Source: JAEUPI01 sp963814435
GTDB taxonomy: Bacteria; Pseudomonadota; Gammaproteobacteria; Burkholderiales; Burkholderiaceae_C
Assembly (NCBI GenBank): GCA_963814435.1
Contig: CAWFCV010000013.1
Coordinates: forward strand, 1-64,000
Length of the DNA stretch: 64,000 bases
Direction of reading: 5' to 3'
The notes beneath the pieces are model-generated. The model searched no databases. It saw nothing but the letters and a program-made list of their open reading frames with translations, and had not been told where the DNA came from. How positions within the stretch are numbered: the stretch's first letter is position 1; every line of letters starts with the position of its first letter. This document shows positions 26,673 through 34,341 of this stretch, piece by piece. The position numbers and the translations under genes are program-made.

Positions 26673-26996
26673 ATGCGATCGACCGCCAACGTCCTCAGCG
26701 CGACACAGCGCCGCTGGTTCACCGCCCTCGCCGCCCTGCTGGTGGCTGCGGGCGCCGCCCACACCACGCGCGCCGCCGAGCCGGCGGTGCAACGTGTCGC
26801 GATGGCGTGCACCGGCAGCGACTGCGCAGCGAACTCGCGGGCCCATGCCGGCGTCGTCAGGCACGCCGTGGCCGCCGAAGCCGCGCTGGTGCGCAGCACG
26901 CCGTCGGCGGCGGAGTCGCGCCGCGCGGCGAATGCTATCCAGGACAACGACGGCGACCGCTTCCGCTACGACAGCTGCGGCTGCTCGGGCAGCTGA
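26673..26996 (+). CDS. small secreted hypothetical protein with Cys-rich tail
   Basis: A 107-residue protein not assigned to a family. ATG at 26673 is preceded by AAGGAGAATCGTC, a strong ribosome-binding site. A signal peptide is visible (FTALAALLVAAGAAHTTRA). The mature part has a Cys pair (MACTGSDC) and ends FRYDSCGCSGS. Four cysteines in a short exported protein suggest disulfides or metal binding. It lies convergent to rlmH. No function can be stated. Confidence 0.65.
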   Translation: MRSTANVLSATQRRWFTALAALLVAAGAAHTTRAAEPAVQRVAMACTGSDCAANSRAHAGVVRHAVAAEAALVRSTPSAAESRRAANAIQDNDGDRFRYDSCGCSGS

Positions 26997-27009
26997 GCGT
27001 CCCGGCACC

Positions 27010-27480
27010 TCACGCGCGGTGGTACGGGTGCTCGGCGAGCACCGTCCACGCGCGGTACAGCGCCTCGGCGAGCAGCACGCGCGCCAGCGCGTGCGGCAGC
27101 GTCAGGTCCGACAGGCGCAGCCGCTCGTCGGCCTCTGACACCAGCGTGGCATCCAGCCCGTCGGGGCCGCCGATCAACAGGCAGACGTCGCGACCCAGCT
27201 CGCGCCAGACCTGCAGGCGCTTCGCGAGCGCCAGCGTCGTGCGCCGGTCGCCGCGCTCGTCGAGCACCACGCGATAGGCGCCCTTTGCACAGGCCGCGCG
27301 CAGTCGCGCCGACTCGGCGAGCATCATCTGCGGGGCCGTCTTGCCGCCGCCGCGCGGCTCGGCCTTTACCTCGATCAGCGCGAGCCGGCACTCCGATGGA
27401 AAGCGCCGTGCGAACTCGTCGAAGGCCTCGCGCGCCCACGCCGGCTGGCGCTGGCCGACGGCGACGATGACCAGCCGCAC
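27010..27480 (-). CDS. rlmH: 23S rRNA (pseudouridine1915-N3)-methyltransferase RlmH
   Basis: A 156-residue SPOUT methyltransferase acting on pseudouridine 1915 in helix 69 of the assembled 70S ribosome. LLIGGPDGLD is the SAM-binding trefoil-knot loop, and LSDLTLPHALARVLLAEALYRAW plus HPYHRA are invariant C-terminal signatures. A GTG start at 27480 gives MRLVIVAVGQ. It directly follows rsfS, the standard rsfS-rlmH pair, with a 6-bp gap. Confidence 0.96.
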   Translation of the reverse strand: MRLVIVAVGQRQPAWAREAFDEFARRFPSECRLALIEVKAEPRGGGKTAPQMMLAESARLRAACAKGAYRVVLDERGDRRTTLALAKRLQVWRELGRDVCLLIGGPDGLDATLVSEADERLRLSDLTLPHALARVLLAEALYRAWTVLAEHPYHRA

Positions 27481-27486
27481 CGGGCT

Positions 27487-28104
27487 TCAGCGCGCGCGCC
27501 GCGTCGTCTTGCCGGCCACCGCCTTGCGCGGTGTGGCCTTGCGTGGCGCCGAGGCGCGCACCGCCGCCTTGCGCGGCGTCGATTTCGCACCGCTGGCCCG
27601 GCCCGATGGCGGCTGTCGCGCCGGCGACGGTTTGCGCTTGGATGTCTTGGCGGCCGCAGGCGGATTGGACCGGACACGCTTCGCCTTCACCGCGTCGCCG
27701 CCGTCGGCCCGCTTGCGCACGGGCTTGGGCTCCTCGGCCTTGGGCAGCCCGGTCGCCAGACTGTCGAGCTTGAGCTTCACCGGCTTGCCGCCCCAGAGTT
27801 CCTCCAGGCGGTAGTAGTCGCGGATCGCGGGCTGCATGATGTGGGCCACCGCGGCGCCGCAGTCGACGATGATCCACTCGCCGTTGTCGGCGCCTTCGGT
27901 GCTCAGCACCGGCAGGCCGCGCGCCTTGACGGCCTCGCGCACGCTGCTGGCCAGTGCCTTGGTCTGGCGGTTGCTGGTGCCCGACGCGACGATCACGCGT
28001 TCGAACAGCGGCGACAGGTGCTCGGTGTTGAAGACGACGATGTTCTGCGCCTTCACGTCCTCGAGGCCATCGACGATGGCGCGTTGCAGTTTGCGGATGT
28101 CCAT
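27487..28104 (-). CDS. rsfS: ribosome silencing factor RsfS with long basic tail
   Basis: RsfS binds uL14 and blocks subunit joining when nutrients are low. The conserved domain fills residues 1-115 (DIRKLQRAIVDGLEDVKAQ, ASGTSNRQTKALA, EWIIVDCGAAVAHIM, YRLEELWG). The remaining 90 residues are a Lys/Arg/Pro/Ala-rich tail resembling histone H1, with repeated RKA and PRKA units, which many RsfS proteins lack. The start immediately follows the nadD stop, in the usual nadD-rsfS-rlmH order. Confidence 0.95.
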   Translation of the reverse strand: MDIRKLQRAIVDGLEDVKAQNIVVFNTEHLSPLFERVIVASGTSNRQTKALASSVREAVKARGLPVLSTEGADNGEWIIVDCGAAVAHIMQPAIRDYYRLEELWGGKPVKLKLDSLATGLPKAEEPKPVRKRADGGDAVKAKRVRSNPPAAAKTSKRKPSPARQPPSGRASGAKSTPRKAAVRASAPRKATPRKAVAGKTTRRAR

Positions 28105-28719
28105 TCAGTGCGCGGCAAGGCCCCGGTAGAGTTGGTGTCGGTCAATATAGCCTGCCACCGCCGGGGCAACCAGTGCGCCGAGATCACCGCCTGCGGCAGC
28201 CTGCTCGCGGATCGCGGTGGCGGAGGCGTCGACACGCGGCATCGGCAGCACCTCAATGCGATGGCGGTGGTTCATCAACGGTGCGCCGGGCACCGGCGCC
28301 TGGCCGTCGCGCGCGGCCACCGCCAGCGTCACCAGGCCGAGCAGTTCGCGCCACTCGTGCCAGGTGTGCAGGCGGGCGTACTGGTCCTGGCCGATCACCA
28401 GGTACAGCGCCGCTCCCGGCTGCTCGGCGAGCAGCTCGCGCACGGTATCGATCGTGTAGCTCGGGCCGGAGCGGTGCAGCTCGCGCGCGTCGAGGCGAAA
28501 GCGCGGCTCGCCGGCGATCACCAGCGCCACCATCGCCGCACGATGCTCGGCCGGCGCCAACACGCGGCCGTTCTTCTGCCACGGCACACCGGCAGGAACC
28601 CAGCGCAACTCGTCGAGCGCAAGCGTGTCCAGCGCCACGTCGGCCAGCACGCGGTGTCCGCGATGCGGCGGATCGAAGCTGCCGCCGAAGAGCCCGATGC
28701 GCGCGGGCTGGTCGGTCAT
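28105..28719 (-). CDS. nadD: nicotinate-nucleotide adenylyltransferase
   Basis: A 204-residue NaMN adenylyltransferase in NAD biosynthesis. GLFGGSFDPPHRGH holds the (T/H)xGH nucleotidyl-transfer motif. ELHRSGPSYTIDTVRELL and YLVIGQDQYARLHTWHEW are NadD hallmarks, and PRVDASATAIREQ corresponds to the ISSTxxR motif. ATG at 28719 overlaps the hemF stop by 4 bp (ATGA). A much longer frame to 29490 is a shadow of hemF. Confidence 0.95.
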   Translation of the reverse strand: MTDQPARIGLFGGSFDPPHRGHRVLADVALDTLALDELRWVPAGVPWQKNGRVLAPAEHRAAMVALVIAGEPRFRLDARELHRSGPSYTIDTVRELLAEQPGAALYLVIGQDQYARLHTWHEWRELLGLVTLAVAARDGQAPVPGAPLMNHRHRIEVLPMPRVDASATAIREQAAAGGDLGALVAPAVAGYIDRHQLYRGLAAH

Positions 28720-29636
28720 GCGTTCGTGCTTGCCCACTCGCGCGGCCTGAGAAACTCGCTGTACAGGCGCGCCTCGGGCGTGCCCGGCGCGGGCTTCCAG
28801 TCGTAGCGCCAGCTCACCCGCGGCGGCATCGACATCAGGATGCTCTCGGTGCGGCCGCCCGATTGCAGGCCGAACAGCGTGCCGCGGTCGTAGACCAGGT
28901 TGAACTCCACGTAGCGCCCGCGCCTGTAGGCCTGGAACTCGCGCTCGGCCTCGCCGTAGGGCAGCCCGCGCCGGCGCTCGACGATCGGCACGTACGCGGC
29001 GAGGAACGCGTCGCCCACCGCACGCAGCATCGCGAAACTGCGCTCGACGCCGAGCTCGGCAAAGTCGTCGAAGAAGATGCCGCCGATGCCGCGCGGCTCG
29101 TTGCGGTGCTTCAGAAAGAAGTACTCGTCGCACCAGCGTTTGAAGCGCGGGTACAGCGCAGGCCCGAACGGCGCCAGCGCATCGCGGCAGGTGCGGTGGA
29201 AGTGCATCGCGTCCTCCTCGAAGCCGTAGTACGGCGTCAGGTCCATGCCGCCGCCGAACCAGCTGACCGCCTCGCGCCCCGCGGGCATGGCGCTGAACAT
29301 GCGCACGTTCATGTGCACCGTCGGCACGTACGGGTTGCGCGGATGGAACACCAGCGACACACCCATGGCCTCGAACGGCGCACCGGCCAGTTCGCTGCGG
29401 TGCTGGGTGGCCGACGGCGGCAGCTGCGGCCCGCGCACGTGGCTGAAATTGCATCCCGCCCGCTCGAGCAGCGCACCGCCCTCGATGCACTGCGTCAGGC
29501 CGTCGCCCTGCAGGCGCTCGCTGGGTGCGCGCGTCCAGCCGTCGCGCACGAACGCTCCGCCGTCCAGGCGTTCCAGCGTGGCGACGATTGTGTCTTGCAG
29601 CTGCAGCAGGTAGCGACGAACGTCTTGCGGTTCCAT
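28716..29636 (-). CDS. hemF: oxygen-dependent coproporphyrinogen III oxidase
   Basis: A 306-residue cytosolic enzyme that converts coproporphyrinogen III to protoporphyrinogen IX with O2. Characteristic strings are MGVSLVFHPRNPYVPTVHMN, WFGGGMDLTPYYG, GIGGIFFDD, YVEFNLVYDRGTLFGLQSGGR and the C-terminal PPRVSWRYDW. The frame is intact. Because the cell also appears capable of anaerobic respiration with many hemes, an oxygen-independent HemN elsewhere is expected. Operon with nadD, rsfS and rlmH by overlap. Confidence 0.97.
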   Translation of the reverse strand: MEPQDVRRYLLQLQDTIVATLERLDGGAFVRDGWTRAPSERLQGDGLTQCIEGGALLERAGCNFSHVRGPQLPPSATQHRSELAGAPFEAMGVSLVFHPRNPYVPTVHMNVRMFSAMPAGREAVSWFGGGMDLTPYYGFEEDAMHFHRTCRDALAPFGPALYPRFKRWCDEYFFLKHRNEPRGIGGIFFDDFAELGVERSFAMLRAVGDAFLAAYVPIVERRRGLPYGEAEREFQAYRRGRYVEFNLVYDRGTLFGLQSGGRTESILMSMPPRVSWRYDWKPAPGTPEARLYSEFLRPREWASTNA

Positions 29637-29716
29637 GTCAGGCCCGCCCGGCGGTTCGAAGGACCTGACGCGCCCCTCGGGGGCCGCGAACGAAGTGAGC
29701 TGGGGGTCGTTTCATC
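29637..29716. repeat. dispersed GC-rich intergenic repeat, copy 1
   Basis: It contains GCCCGGCGGTTCGAAGG followed by CGCCCCTCGGGGGC. A related arrangement on the opposite strand occurs in the frdB-frdC gap (33540-33588): GCCCGGCCGTTCCGAAGG with CCCCCTCGGGGGG. It may form a hairpin at the CCCTCGGGGG core. Confidence 0.5.
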
Positions 29717-30349
29717 TCAATCTTTCAGGCGGATCGGCGCGGCCCAGTCGAGCCGCTTGCCGCGATGATGCCCCAGGCGCGCAGCGATCGCCGGCACGTC
29801 GGCACCCGGGTCGCCGCACAGCTGCAGATAACCGGCCAGCCCGACTTCGCGCCGCGGGAAGTCGAAGTACGCCAGCCCGAGCGGCACGCCAGCCTGCACC
29901 GCCACCTGGTAGAAGCCGCTGCGCCAGCTATCGCGGTAACGCCGCGTGCCCTCGGGCGCCAGCGCCAGCCACATGAAGGCGCCGGACTCGCGCGCACGCC
30001 GCAGCCGCTCGGCCATCGCGCCGACCGCGCCGCGCGGGTTGTGCCGGTCCACCGGCACGCCGCCCAGCCAGCGCAGCCAGCGGCCGAAACCCGGCACACG
30101 AAACAGGCTGTCCTTGCCCCAGAAGACCACCGGGATGCCGATGCTCCACTTGGCCAGGATGCCGACCACGAAGTCCCAGTTCGAGGTGTGCGGGTAGATG
30201 ATCACCACGCCCTGGCGGCACGGCAGGCCGTCGAACACCACGCGCCAGCCGGCCAGCCGCAGCAGCGCACGCGCCCAGCGGCTGCCGCGCAGCTGCACCG
30301 GCCGCGCGACGAGCTCCTGCGGTTCAGCGACGGATGGCACGGTGGCCAA
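29717..30349 (-). CDS. 1-acyl-sn-glycerol-3-phosphate acyltransferase-like (PlsC superfamily) protein
   Basis: A 210-residue acyltransferase. The HxxxxD motif is YPHTSNWDFVVG near residue 53. GGVPVDRHNPRGAV and LALAPEGTRRY match motifs II and III that bind the glycerophosphate backbone and close the acyl site. There is only one marginal membrane segment near the N-terminus. The acceptor could be lysophosphatidic acid or another lipid, since this short HTSNWD type is distinct from PlsC. It lies 26 bp past the purD stop, overlapping it in the other frame. Confidence 0.85.
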   Translation of the reverse strand: MATVPSVAEPQELVARPVQLRGSRWARALLRLAGWRVVFDGLPCRQGVVIIYPHTSNWDFVVGILAKWSIGIPVVFWGKDSLFRVPGFGRWLRWLGGVPVDRHNPRGAVGAMAERLRRARESGAFMWLALAPEGTRRYRDSWRSGFYQVAVQAGVPLGLAYFDFPRREVGLAGYLQLCGDPGADVPAIAARLGHHRGKRLDWAAPIRLKD

Positions 30350-31604
30350 TGTCGCGCCGGTAGACCGCGCCGTCGAAACGGATCCCGGCCAGCGCCTCGT
30401 AGGCGCGCTGCTGTGCGGCCTTCGCGGTGACGCCCAGCGCGGTCACGCACAGCACGCGACCGCCCTGCGTCAGCAGGCGGTCGCCTTCGAGCGTGGTGCC
30501 GGCGTGGAAGACCATCGCGTCCTCAGTCTCGGCCGGCAGGCCGGTGATCTCGTCGTCCTTGCGCGGGCTCAGCGGATAGCCGTGCGCCGCCATCACCACA
30601 CCGAGCGCGAAGCGCCGATCCCACTGCAACTCGACCTGATCGAGCGTGCCGTCGGTGGCGCTCATCAACACGTCGAACAGGTCGCTCTTCAGGCGCATCA
30701 GGATCGGCTGTGTTTCCGGATCGCCCAGCCGCGCGTTGAACTCCAGCGTCTTGGGCTGCCCCGACGCGTCGATCATCAGCCCGGCATACAGGAAGCCGGT
30801 GAAGGCGATGCCGTCGCGCAACATGCCCTGCACCGTGGGCTTGATGATCTCCTTCATCACCCGCGCGTGCAGATTCGGATCGACCACCGGCGCAGGCGAG
30901 TACGCGCCCATGCCGCCGGTGTTGGGGCCGGCGTCGCCGTCGAGCAGGCGCTTGTGGTCCTGGCTGGTGGCCAGCGGCAGCACATGTTCGCCGTCGACCA
31001 TCACGATGAAGCTGGCCTCCTCGCCCTGCAGGAACTCCTCGATCACCACGCGCGCGCCGCCGGCGTTGTGCTGCACGCCCAGGCGGTTGTCGAGCAGCAT
31101 GAAGTCGATCGCCTCATGCGCCTCGGCCAGGTCCATCGCCACCACCACGCCCTTGCCCGCGGCCAGGCCGTCGGCCTTGATCACGATCGGCGCGCCGACA
31201 CGGTCGACATGGGCATGGGCCTCGGCAGCCGAAGCGAAGGTGGCGTACGACGCCGTCGGAATGCCGTGCCGCTGCATGAAGGCCTTGGAGAAGGCCTTCG
31301 AGCTCTCCAGCTGCGCGGCGGCCTGCGTCGGGCCGAAGATGCGCAGTCCGCGCGCGCGGAACAGGTCCACCACGCCGGCGGCCAGCGGCGCCTCGGGGCC
31401 GACCACGGTGAGCCCGACCTTCTCACGCAGCGCAAAGTCGGCCAGCGCCTGCAGATCGGTGATCGGCACGTTTTCCAGCCGCGGATCGCGCGCCGTGCCA
31501 CCGTTGCCCGGCGCCACATAAACGCATTGCAGCTTCGGGCTCTGCGCCAGCTTCCAGGCCAGCGCGTGCTCACGGCCGCCCGAGCCGATGACCATTACCT
31601 TCAA
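30324..31604 (-). CDS. purD: phosphoribosylamine-glycine ligase
   Basis: A 426-residue GAR synthetase of purine biosynthesis. KVMVIGSGGREHALAWKL is the N-terminal signature and VAPGNGGTA follows. The ATP-grasp domain has PIVIKADGLAAGKGV, IEEFLQGEEASFI and GMGAYSPAPV. The PurD-specific EFNARLGDPETQPIL carries metal ligands. The frame is intact. Its 3' end overlaps the acyltransferase start by about 26 bp. Confidence 0.97.
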   Translation of the reverse strand: MKVMVIGSGGREHALAWKLAQSPKLQCVYVAPGNGGTARDPRLENVPITDLQALADFALREKVGLTVVGPEAPLAAGVVDLFRARGLRIFGPTQAAAQLESSKAFSKAFMQRHGIPTASYATFASAAEAHAHVDRVGAPIVIKADGLAAGKGVVVAMDLAEAHEAIDFMLLDNRLGVQHNAGGARVVIEEFLQGEEASFIVMVDGEHVLPLATSQDHKRLLDGDAGPNTGGMGAYSPAPVVDPNLHARVMKEIIKPTVQGMLRDGIAFTGFLYAGLMIDASGQPKTLEFNARLGDPETQPILMRLKSDLFDVLMSATDGTLDQVELQWDRRFALGVVMAAHGYPLSPRKDDEITGLPAETEDAMVFHAGTTLEGDRLLTQGGRVLCVTALGVTAKAAQQRAYEALAGIRFDGAVYRRDIGHRAIRR

Positions 31605-31605
31605 C

Positions 31606-31893
31606 TCAGTACCTCAAGCGGAAGAACAACACCCAGGACACATAGGCGATCAGCACCACCACCACCGGCAGCAGCAGCGTCAGCATGCGACGCGCCTTGC
31701 GTTGTATCTCGGCCGCGCGCTCGTTGATGCCGCGCGCCTTGTCCAGGTTGGCGCGGGTCTGCTCGACCAGCTGCCGCTGCTCGGCCAGTGCCTCCTTCTG
31801 CAGCGCCAGCGCCTCCTGCTGCGCTGCCAGCGACTGGCGTTTGAGCTGGTTGGCTTCCTCGAGCAGCTGCTCGACTCGCTCCGCGCCGCTCAT
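31606..31893 (-). CDS. small coiled-coil membrane protein of unknown function
   Basis: A 95-residue protein with ATG at 31893, overlapping the yebC stop (ATGA). Residues 1-65 are a Gln/Glu/Leu-rich amphipathic coiled coil (LLEEANQLKRQSLAAQQEALALQK). One transmembrane helix follows (LTLLLPVVVVLIAYVSWVLFF) and then a short RLRY tail. It lies 2 bp from purD and is probably co-transcribed with yebC and purD. No family is recognised; a scaffold or anchor role would be speculation. Confidence 0.75.
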   Translation of the reverse strand: MSGAERVEQLLEEANQLKRQSLAAQQEALALQKEALAEQRQLVEQTRANLDKARGINERAAEIQRKARRMLTLLLPVVVVLIAYVSWVLFFRLRY

Positions 31894-32612
31894 CCCAGTA
31901 TGGCGTTGTGATAGACCGCCTGCACGTCGTCGAGGTCCTCGATCACGTCGAGCAGCTTCTGCATGCGCTGCGCGTCGTCGCCGGCGAGTTCGACCGTGTT
32001 CTCGGCGCGCATCGTCACCTCGGCCAGCTCGGGCTTCAGCCCCGCGGCCTCGAGCGCCGACTTCACCGCTTCGAATCCGGTGGCGGCGCACAGCACCTCG
32101 ATCGCACCGTCTTCATCGGCAATCACGTCGTCGGCGCCGGCCTCCAGCGCCACCTCCATCACCTGGTCTTCGCTCGTGCCGGGCGCGAAGACCAGCTGGC
32201 CGCAGTGCCTGAACTGGAACGCCACCGAGCCTTCGGTGCCGAGGTTGCCGCCGTATTTGCTGAAGGCGTGGCGCACCTCGGCCACGGTGCGCACGCGGTT
32301 GTCGGTCATGCAGTCGACGATGATTGCCGCGCCGCCGATGCCGTAGCCCTCGTAGCGGATCTCTTCGTAGTTGACGCCTTCGAGGTTGCCGGTGGCCTTG
32401 TCGATGTTGCGCTTGACGGTGTCCACCGGCAGGTTCACCGCCTTGGCCTTCTCGATGGCCAGCCGCAGCCGCGGGTTCGCCGTGGGGTCACCCCCGCCCA
32501 GCCGGGCCGCGACCATGATCTCGCGGATCACCCGCGTCCACGCCTTGCCGCGCTTCTCGTCCTGCCGGCCCTTGCGGTGCTGGATGTTGGCCCACTTGGA
32601 ATGACCGGCCAT
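31890..32612 (-). CDS. yebC: YebC/PmpR family transcriptional regulator / translation factor
   Basis: A 240-residue cytoplasmic protein. The N-terminus MAGHSKWANIQHRKGRQD is diagnostic, followed by GGGDPTANPRLRLAIEKAKA, YEGYGIGGAAIIVDCMTDN and the C-terminal EDLDDVQAVYHNA. The family was described as DNA-binding regulators, and recent work links YebC to relief of ribosome stalling at proline runs. The usual ruvC neighbour is absent. The frame is intact. Confidence 0.96.
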   Translation of the reverse strand: MAGHSKWANIQHRKGRQDEKRGKAWTRVIREIMVAARLGGGDPTANPRLRLAIEKAKAVNLPVDTVKRNIDKATGNLEGVNYEEIRYEGYGIGGAAIIVDCMTDNRVRTVAEVRHAFSKYGGNLGTEGSVAFQFRHCGQLVFAPGTSEDQVMEVALEAGADDVIADEDGAIEVLCAATGFEAVKSALEAAGLKPELAEVTMRAENTVELAGDDAQRMQKLLDVIEDLDDVQAVYHNAILG

Positions 32613-32697
32613 CGGTGGTTCTCCTGCCTGTGCGTCAGCCGGGACGCGCGCTTGCTCGACGCACTCGAAGAGCGCTAGTTTAGCGGGCGGCCGTTCG

Positions 32698-33054
32698 TCA
32701 GAAGCCGATCGACAGCAGCGCGACGGCCGCGATCACCGTCAGCAGCAGCGCCGTGCCGTAGCACGCCACCTTCGCGGCGGCGTTCGTCGGCAGGCCGATG
32801 TCGTGCAGGCTGTGGAAGATGCGGTGCACGCCATGCCACGCGAACAGCATCACGACGACGAACAGGAACCCCTTGCCGAGCCAGTGCTGTGCGAACGCGA
32901 GCATGCGCGGGTAGCTCATCAGATCGGCCGGCAGCGGCCAGCCCAGCGGCACCGCCAGACCGGTGATGAAGACGAGCATCGTGCCGAGCAGTGCCGACAG
33001 CATGCCGCCGGCACCGAACAGCAGCCAGAAGATGGGGGCGTTCGAGCGTTTCAT
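32698..33054 (-). CDS. frdD: fumarate reductase membrane subunit FrdD
   Basis: A 118-residue inner-membrane anchor with three hydrophobic helices (FWLLFGAGGMLSALLGTMLVFI, GKGFLFVVVMLFAWHGVHRIFH, YGTALLLTVIAAVALLSIGF). The length matches E. coli FrdD (119). It helps form the quinol site and holds FrdAB at the membrane. ATG at 33054 overlaps the frdC stop by 4 bp. The two-small-subunit anchor distinguishes this operon from SdhCD-type or single-subunit FrdC systems. Confidence 0.9.
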   Translation of the reverse strand: MKRSNAPIFWLLFGAGGMLSALLGTMLVFITGLAVPLGWPLPADLMSYPRMLAFAQHWLGKGFLFVVVMLFAWHGVHRIFHSLHDIGLPTNAAAKVACYGTALLLTVIAAVALLSIGF

Positions 33055-33446
33055 CGGCGCCACCACCAAGCCAGCGCGAACAGCACGATCGACGCGACGA
33101 CGGTCGCGGCCCAGCCGCTGCGCGTGATCGTCGCCGGCGCGATGTGTTGCCCGCTCGGCAGGATCATCGGCATCGTCTTGGGCATGATCTCGAACCAGCT
33201 CTTGGCGTGCACGAACATCGACACCAGCAGCACCGCGTGCAGCACCAGCGAAGCCGGCGAGCGCAGCGCCTGCAGCCAGCCGTTCCACGCCGCTTCGCCC
33301 TGCGCCAGGCGCACGAGGCCGACCGCCAGCACGATGGCGTAGGCGAGCACCGCGAGCGCCGTGACCTCGCGCACCATGTAGCGCACGAAGAACGGGTCGC
33401 GCCGCCACCAGCCCTGCATCGGCCGCACGTAAGGCTTGCGGGTCAT
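33051..33446 (-). CDS. frdC: fumarate reductase membrane subunit FrdC
   Basis: A 131-residue membrane anchor, exactly the length of E. coli FrdC. MTRKPYVRPMQGWWRRDPFFVRYMVREVT is a classical FrdC N-terminus. Three hydrophobic helices follow, with HAKSWFEIMPKTMPMILPSGQHI between helices 2 and 3. ATG at 33446 is preferred over an upstream in-frame start at 33491 that would add a Gly/Gln-rich leader. A 142-bp gap with a repeat element separates it from frdB. Confidence 0.92.
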   Translation of the reverse strand: MTRKPYVRPMQGWWRRDPFFVRYMVREVTALAVLAYAIVLAVGLVRLAQGEAAWNGWLQALRSPASLVLHAVLLVSMFVHAKSWFEIMPKTMPMILPSGQHIAPATITRSGWAATVVASIVLFALAWWWRR

Positions 33447-33588
33447 GTTGCCCCCTTGACGCTGCGCGTCGCCTTGCCCGCGGAGGGGCAAGGCCTTCGC
33501 CAGGCGCGGCCCGTCCGCAGGGACGGTCCGTGTCCGGGCTCAGTCCCCCCGAGGGGGAGCGAGCGCCTTCGGAACGGCCGGGCGGCGC
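33447..33588. repeat. dispersed GC-rich intergenic repeat, copy 2 (inside the frd operon)
   Basis: Between frdB and frdC, the minus strand reads GCCCGGCCGTTCCGAAGG, then CCCCCTCGGGGGG, GACCGTCCCTGCGGACGG and CCCCTCCGCGGG. It resembles the element at 29637-29716. Several self-complementary blocks could form a processing hairpin that sets different levels for the FrdAB and FrdCD parts. Confidence 0.5.
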
Positions 33589-34341
33589 TCATGTTGCCCC
33601 CTTCGGCGACAGGAAGCGAAGGAAATAGTCCTTCGCGCTGTTGACCTTGTTCTGGTTCACCGCGTTGGCCGGGTCCACATGCTTCGGGCAGACCTCGGAG
33701 CAGTAGCCCACCGCGGTGCAGCTCCACACGCCCTCCTCGGCGTTCATCACCTCCATGCGCTGCGCCCGGCCGCCATCGCGCGAATCGGCGTTGTAGCGGT
33801 GCAGCAGCGCGATCACGCCGGGGCCGGTGAAGTCGGGATTCAGCCCGAACTGCGGGCAGGCCGAATAACACAGCATGCAGTTGATGCACGAGCTGAACTG
33901 CTCGATCTGCGCCAGCTGCTCGGGCGTCTGGCGGTATTCGCCCTGGGCCAGCGTGCGCGGCTCCTTCGGAATCAGGTACGGCTTGATGCTCTCGAGCTTC
34001 TTGACGAAGCCGTCGACGCTGACGACCAGGTCGCGCTCGATCGGGAAGTGCGCCAGCGCCTCCACGCGCACCGGCCCGGGCAGCAGGTCGCGCAGGAAGG
34101 TCTGGCACGACAGGTGCGGCTTGCCGTCGACCATCATGCCGCAGCTGCCGCAGATGGCCATGCGGCACGACCAGCGAAAACTCAACGTGCCATCGAGCTC
34201 GTCCTTGATGTATTGCAGCGCCTGCAGCACCGACATGTCGTCGGTGTAGGGCACCGTGTAGCGCTGCCAGACGGGCGCATCCTCCTGCTCCGGGCGGTAG
34301 CGCAGCACCTCGAGCTCGATGGTCCGGCTTGAATCAGACAT
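33589..34341 (-). CDS. frdB: fumarate reductase iron-sulfur subunit FrdB
   Basis: A 250-residue subunit carrying electrons from quinol to the flavin. The [2Fe-2S] cysteines are in CRMAICGSCGMMVDGKPHLSC (about 57-80). SSCINCMLCYSACP and SEVCPK plus an intermediate Cys hold the [4Fe-4S] and [3Fe-4S] clusters. The length is close to E. coli FrdB (244). Its start overlaps the end of frdA by 8 bp. The frame is intact. Confidence 0.96.
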   Translation of the reverse strand: MSDSSRTIELEVLRYRPEQEDAPVWQRYTVPYTDDMSVLQALQYIKDELDGTLSFRWSCRMAICGSCGMMVDGKPHLSCQTFLRDLLPGPVRVEALAHFPIERDLVVSVDGFVKKLESIKPYLIPKEPRTLAQGEYRQTPEQLAQIEQFSSCINCMLCYSACPQFGLNPDFTGPGVIALLHRYNADSRDGGRAQRMEVMNAEEGVWSCTAVGYCSEVCPKHVDPANAVNQNKVNSAKDYFLRFLSPKGAT

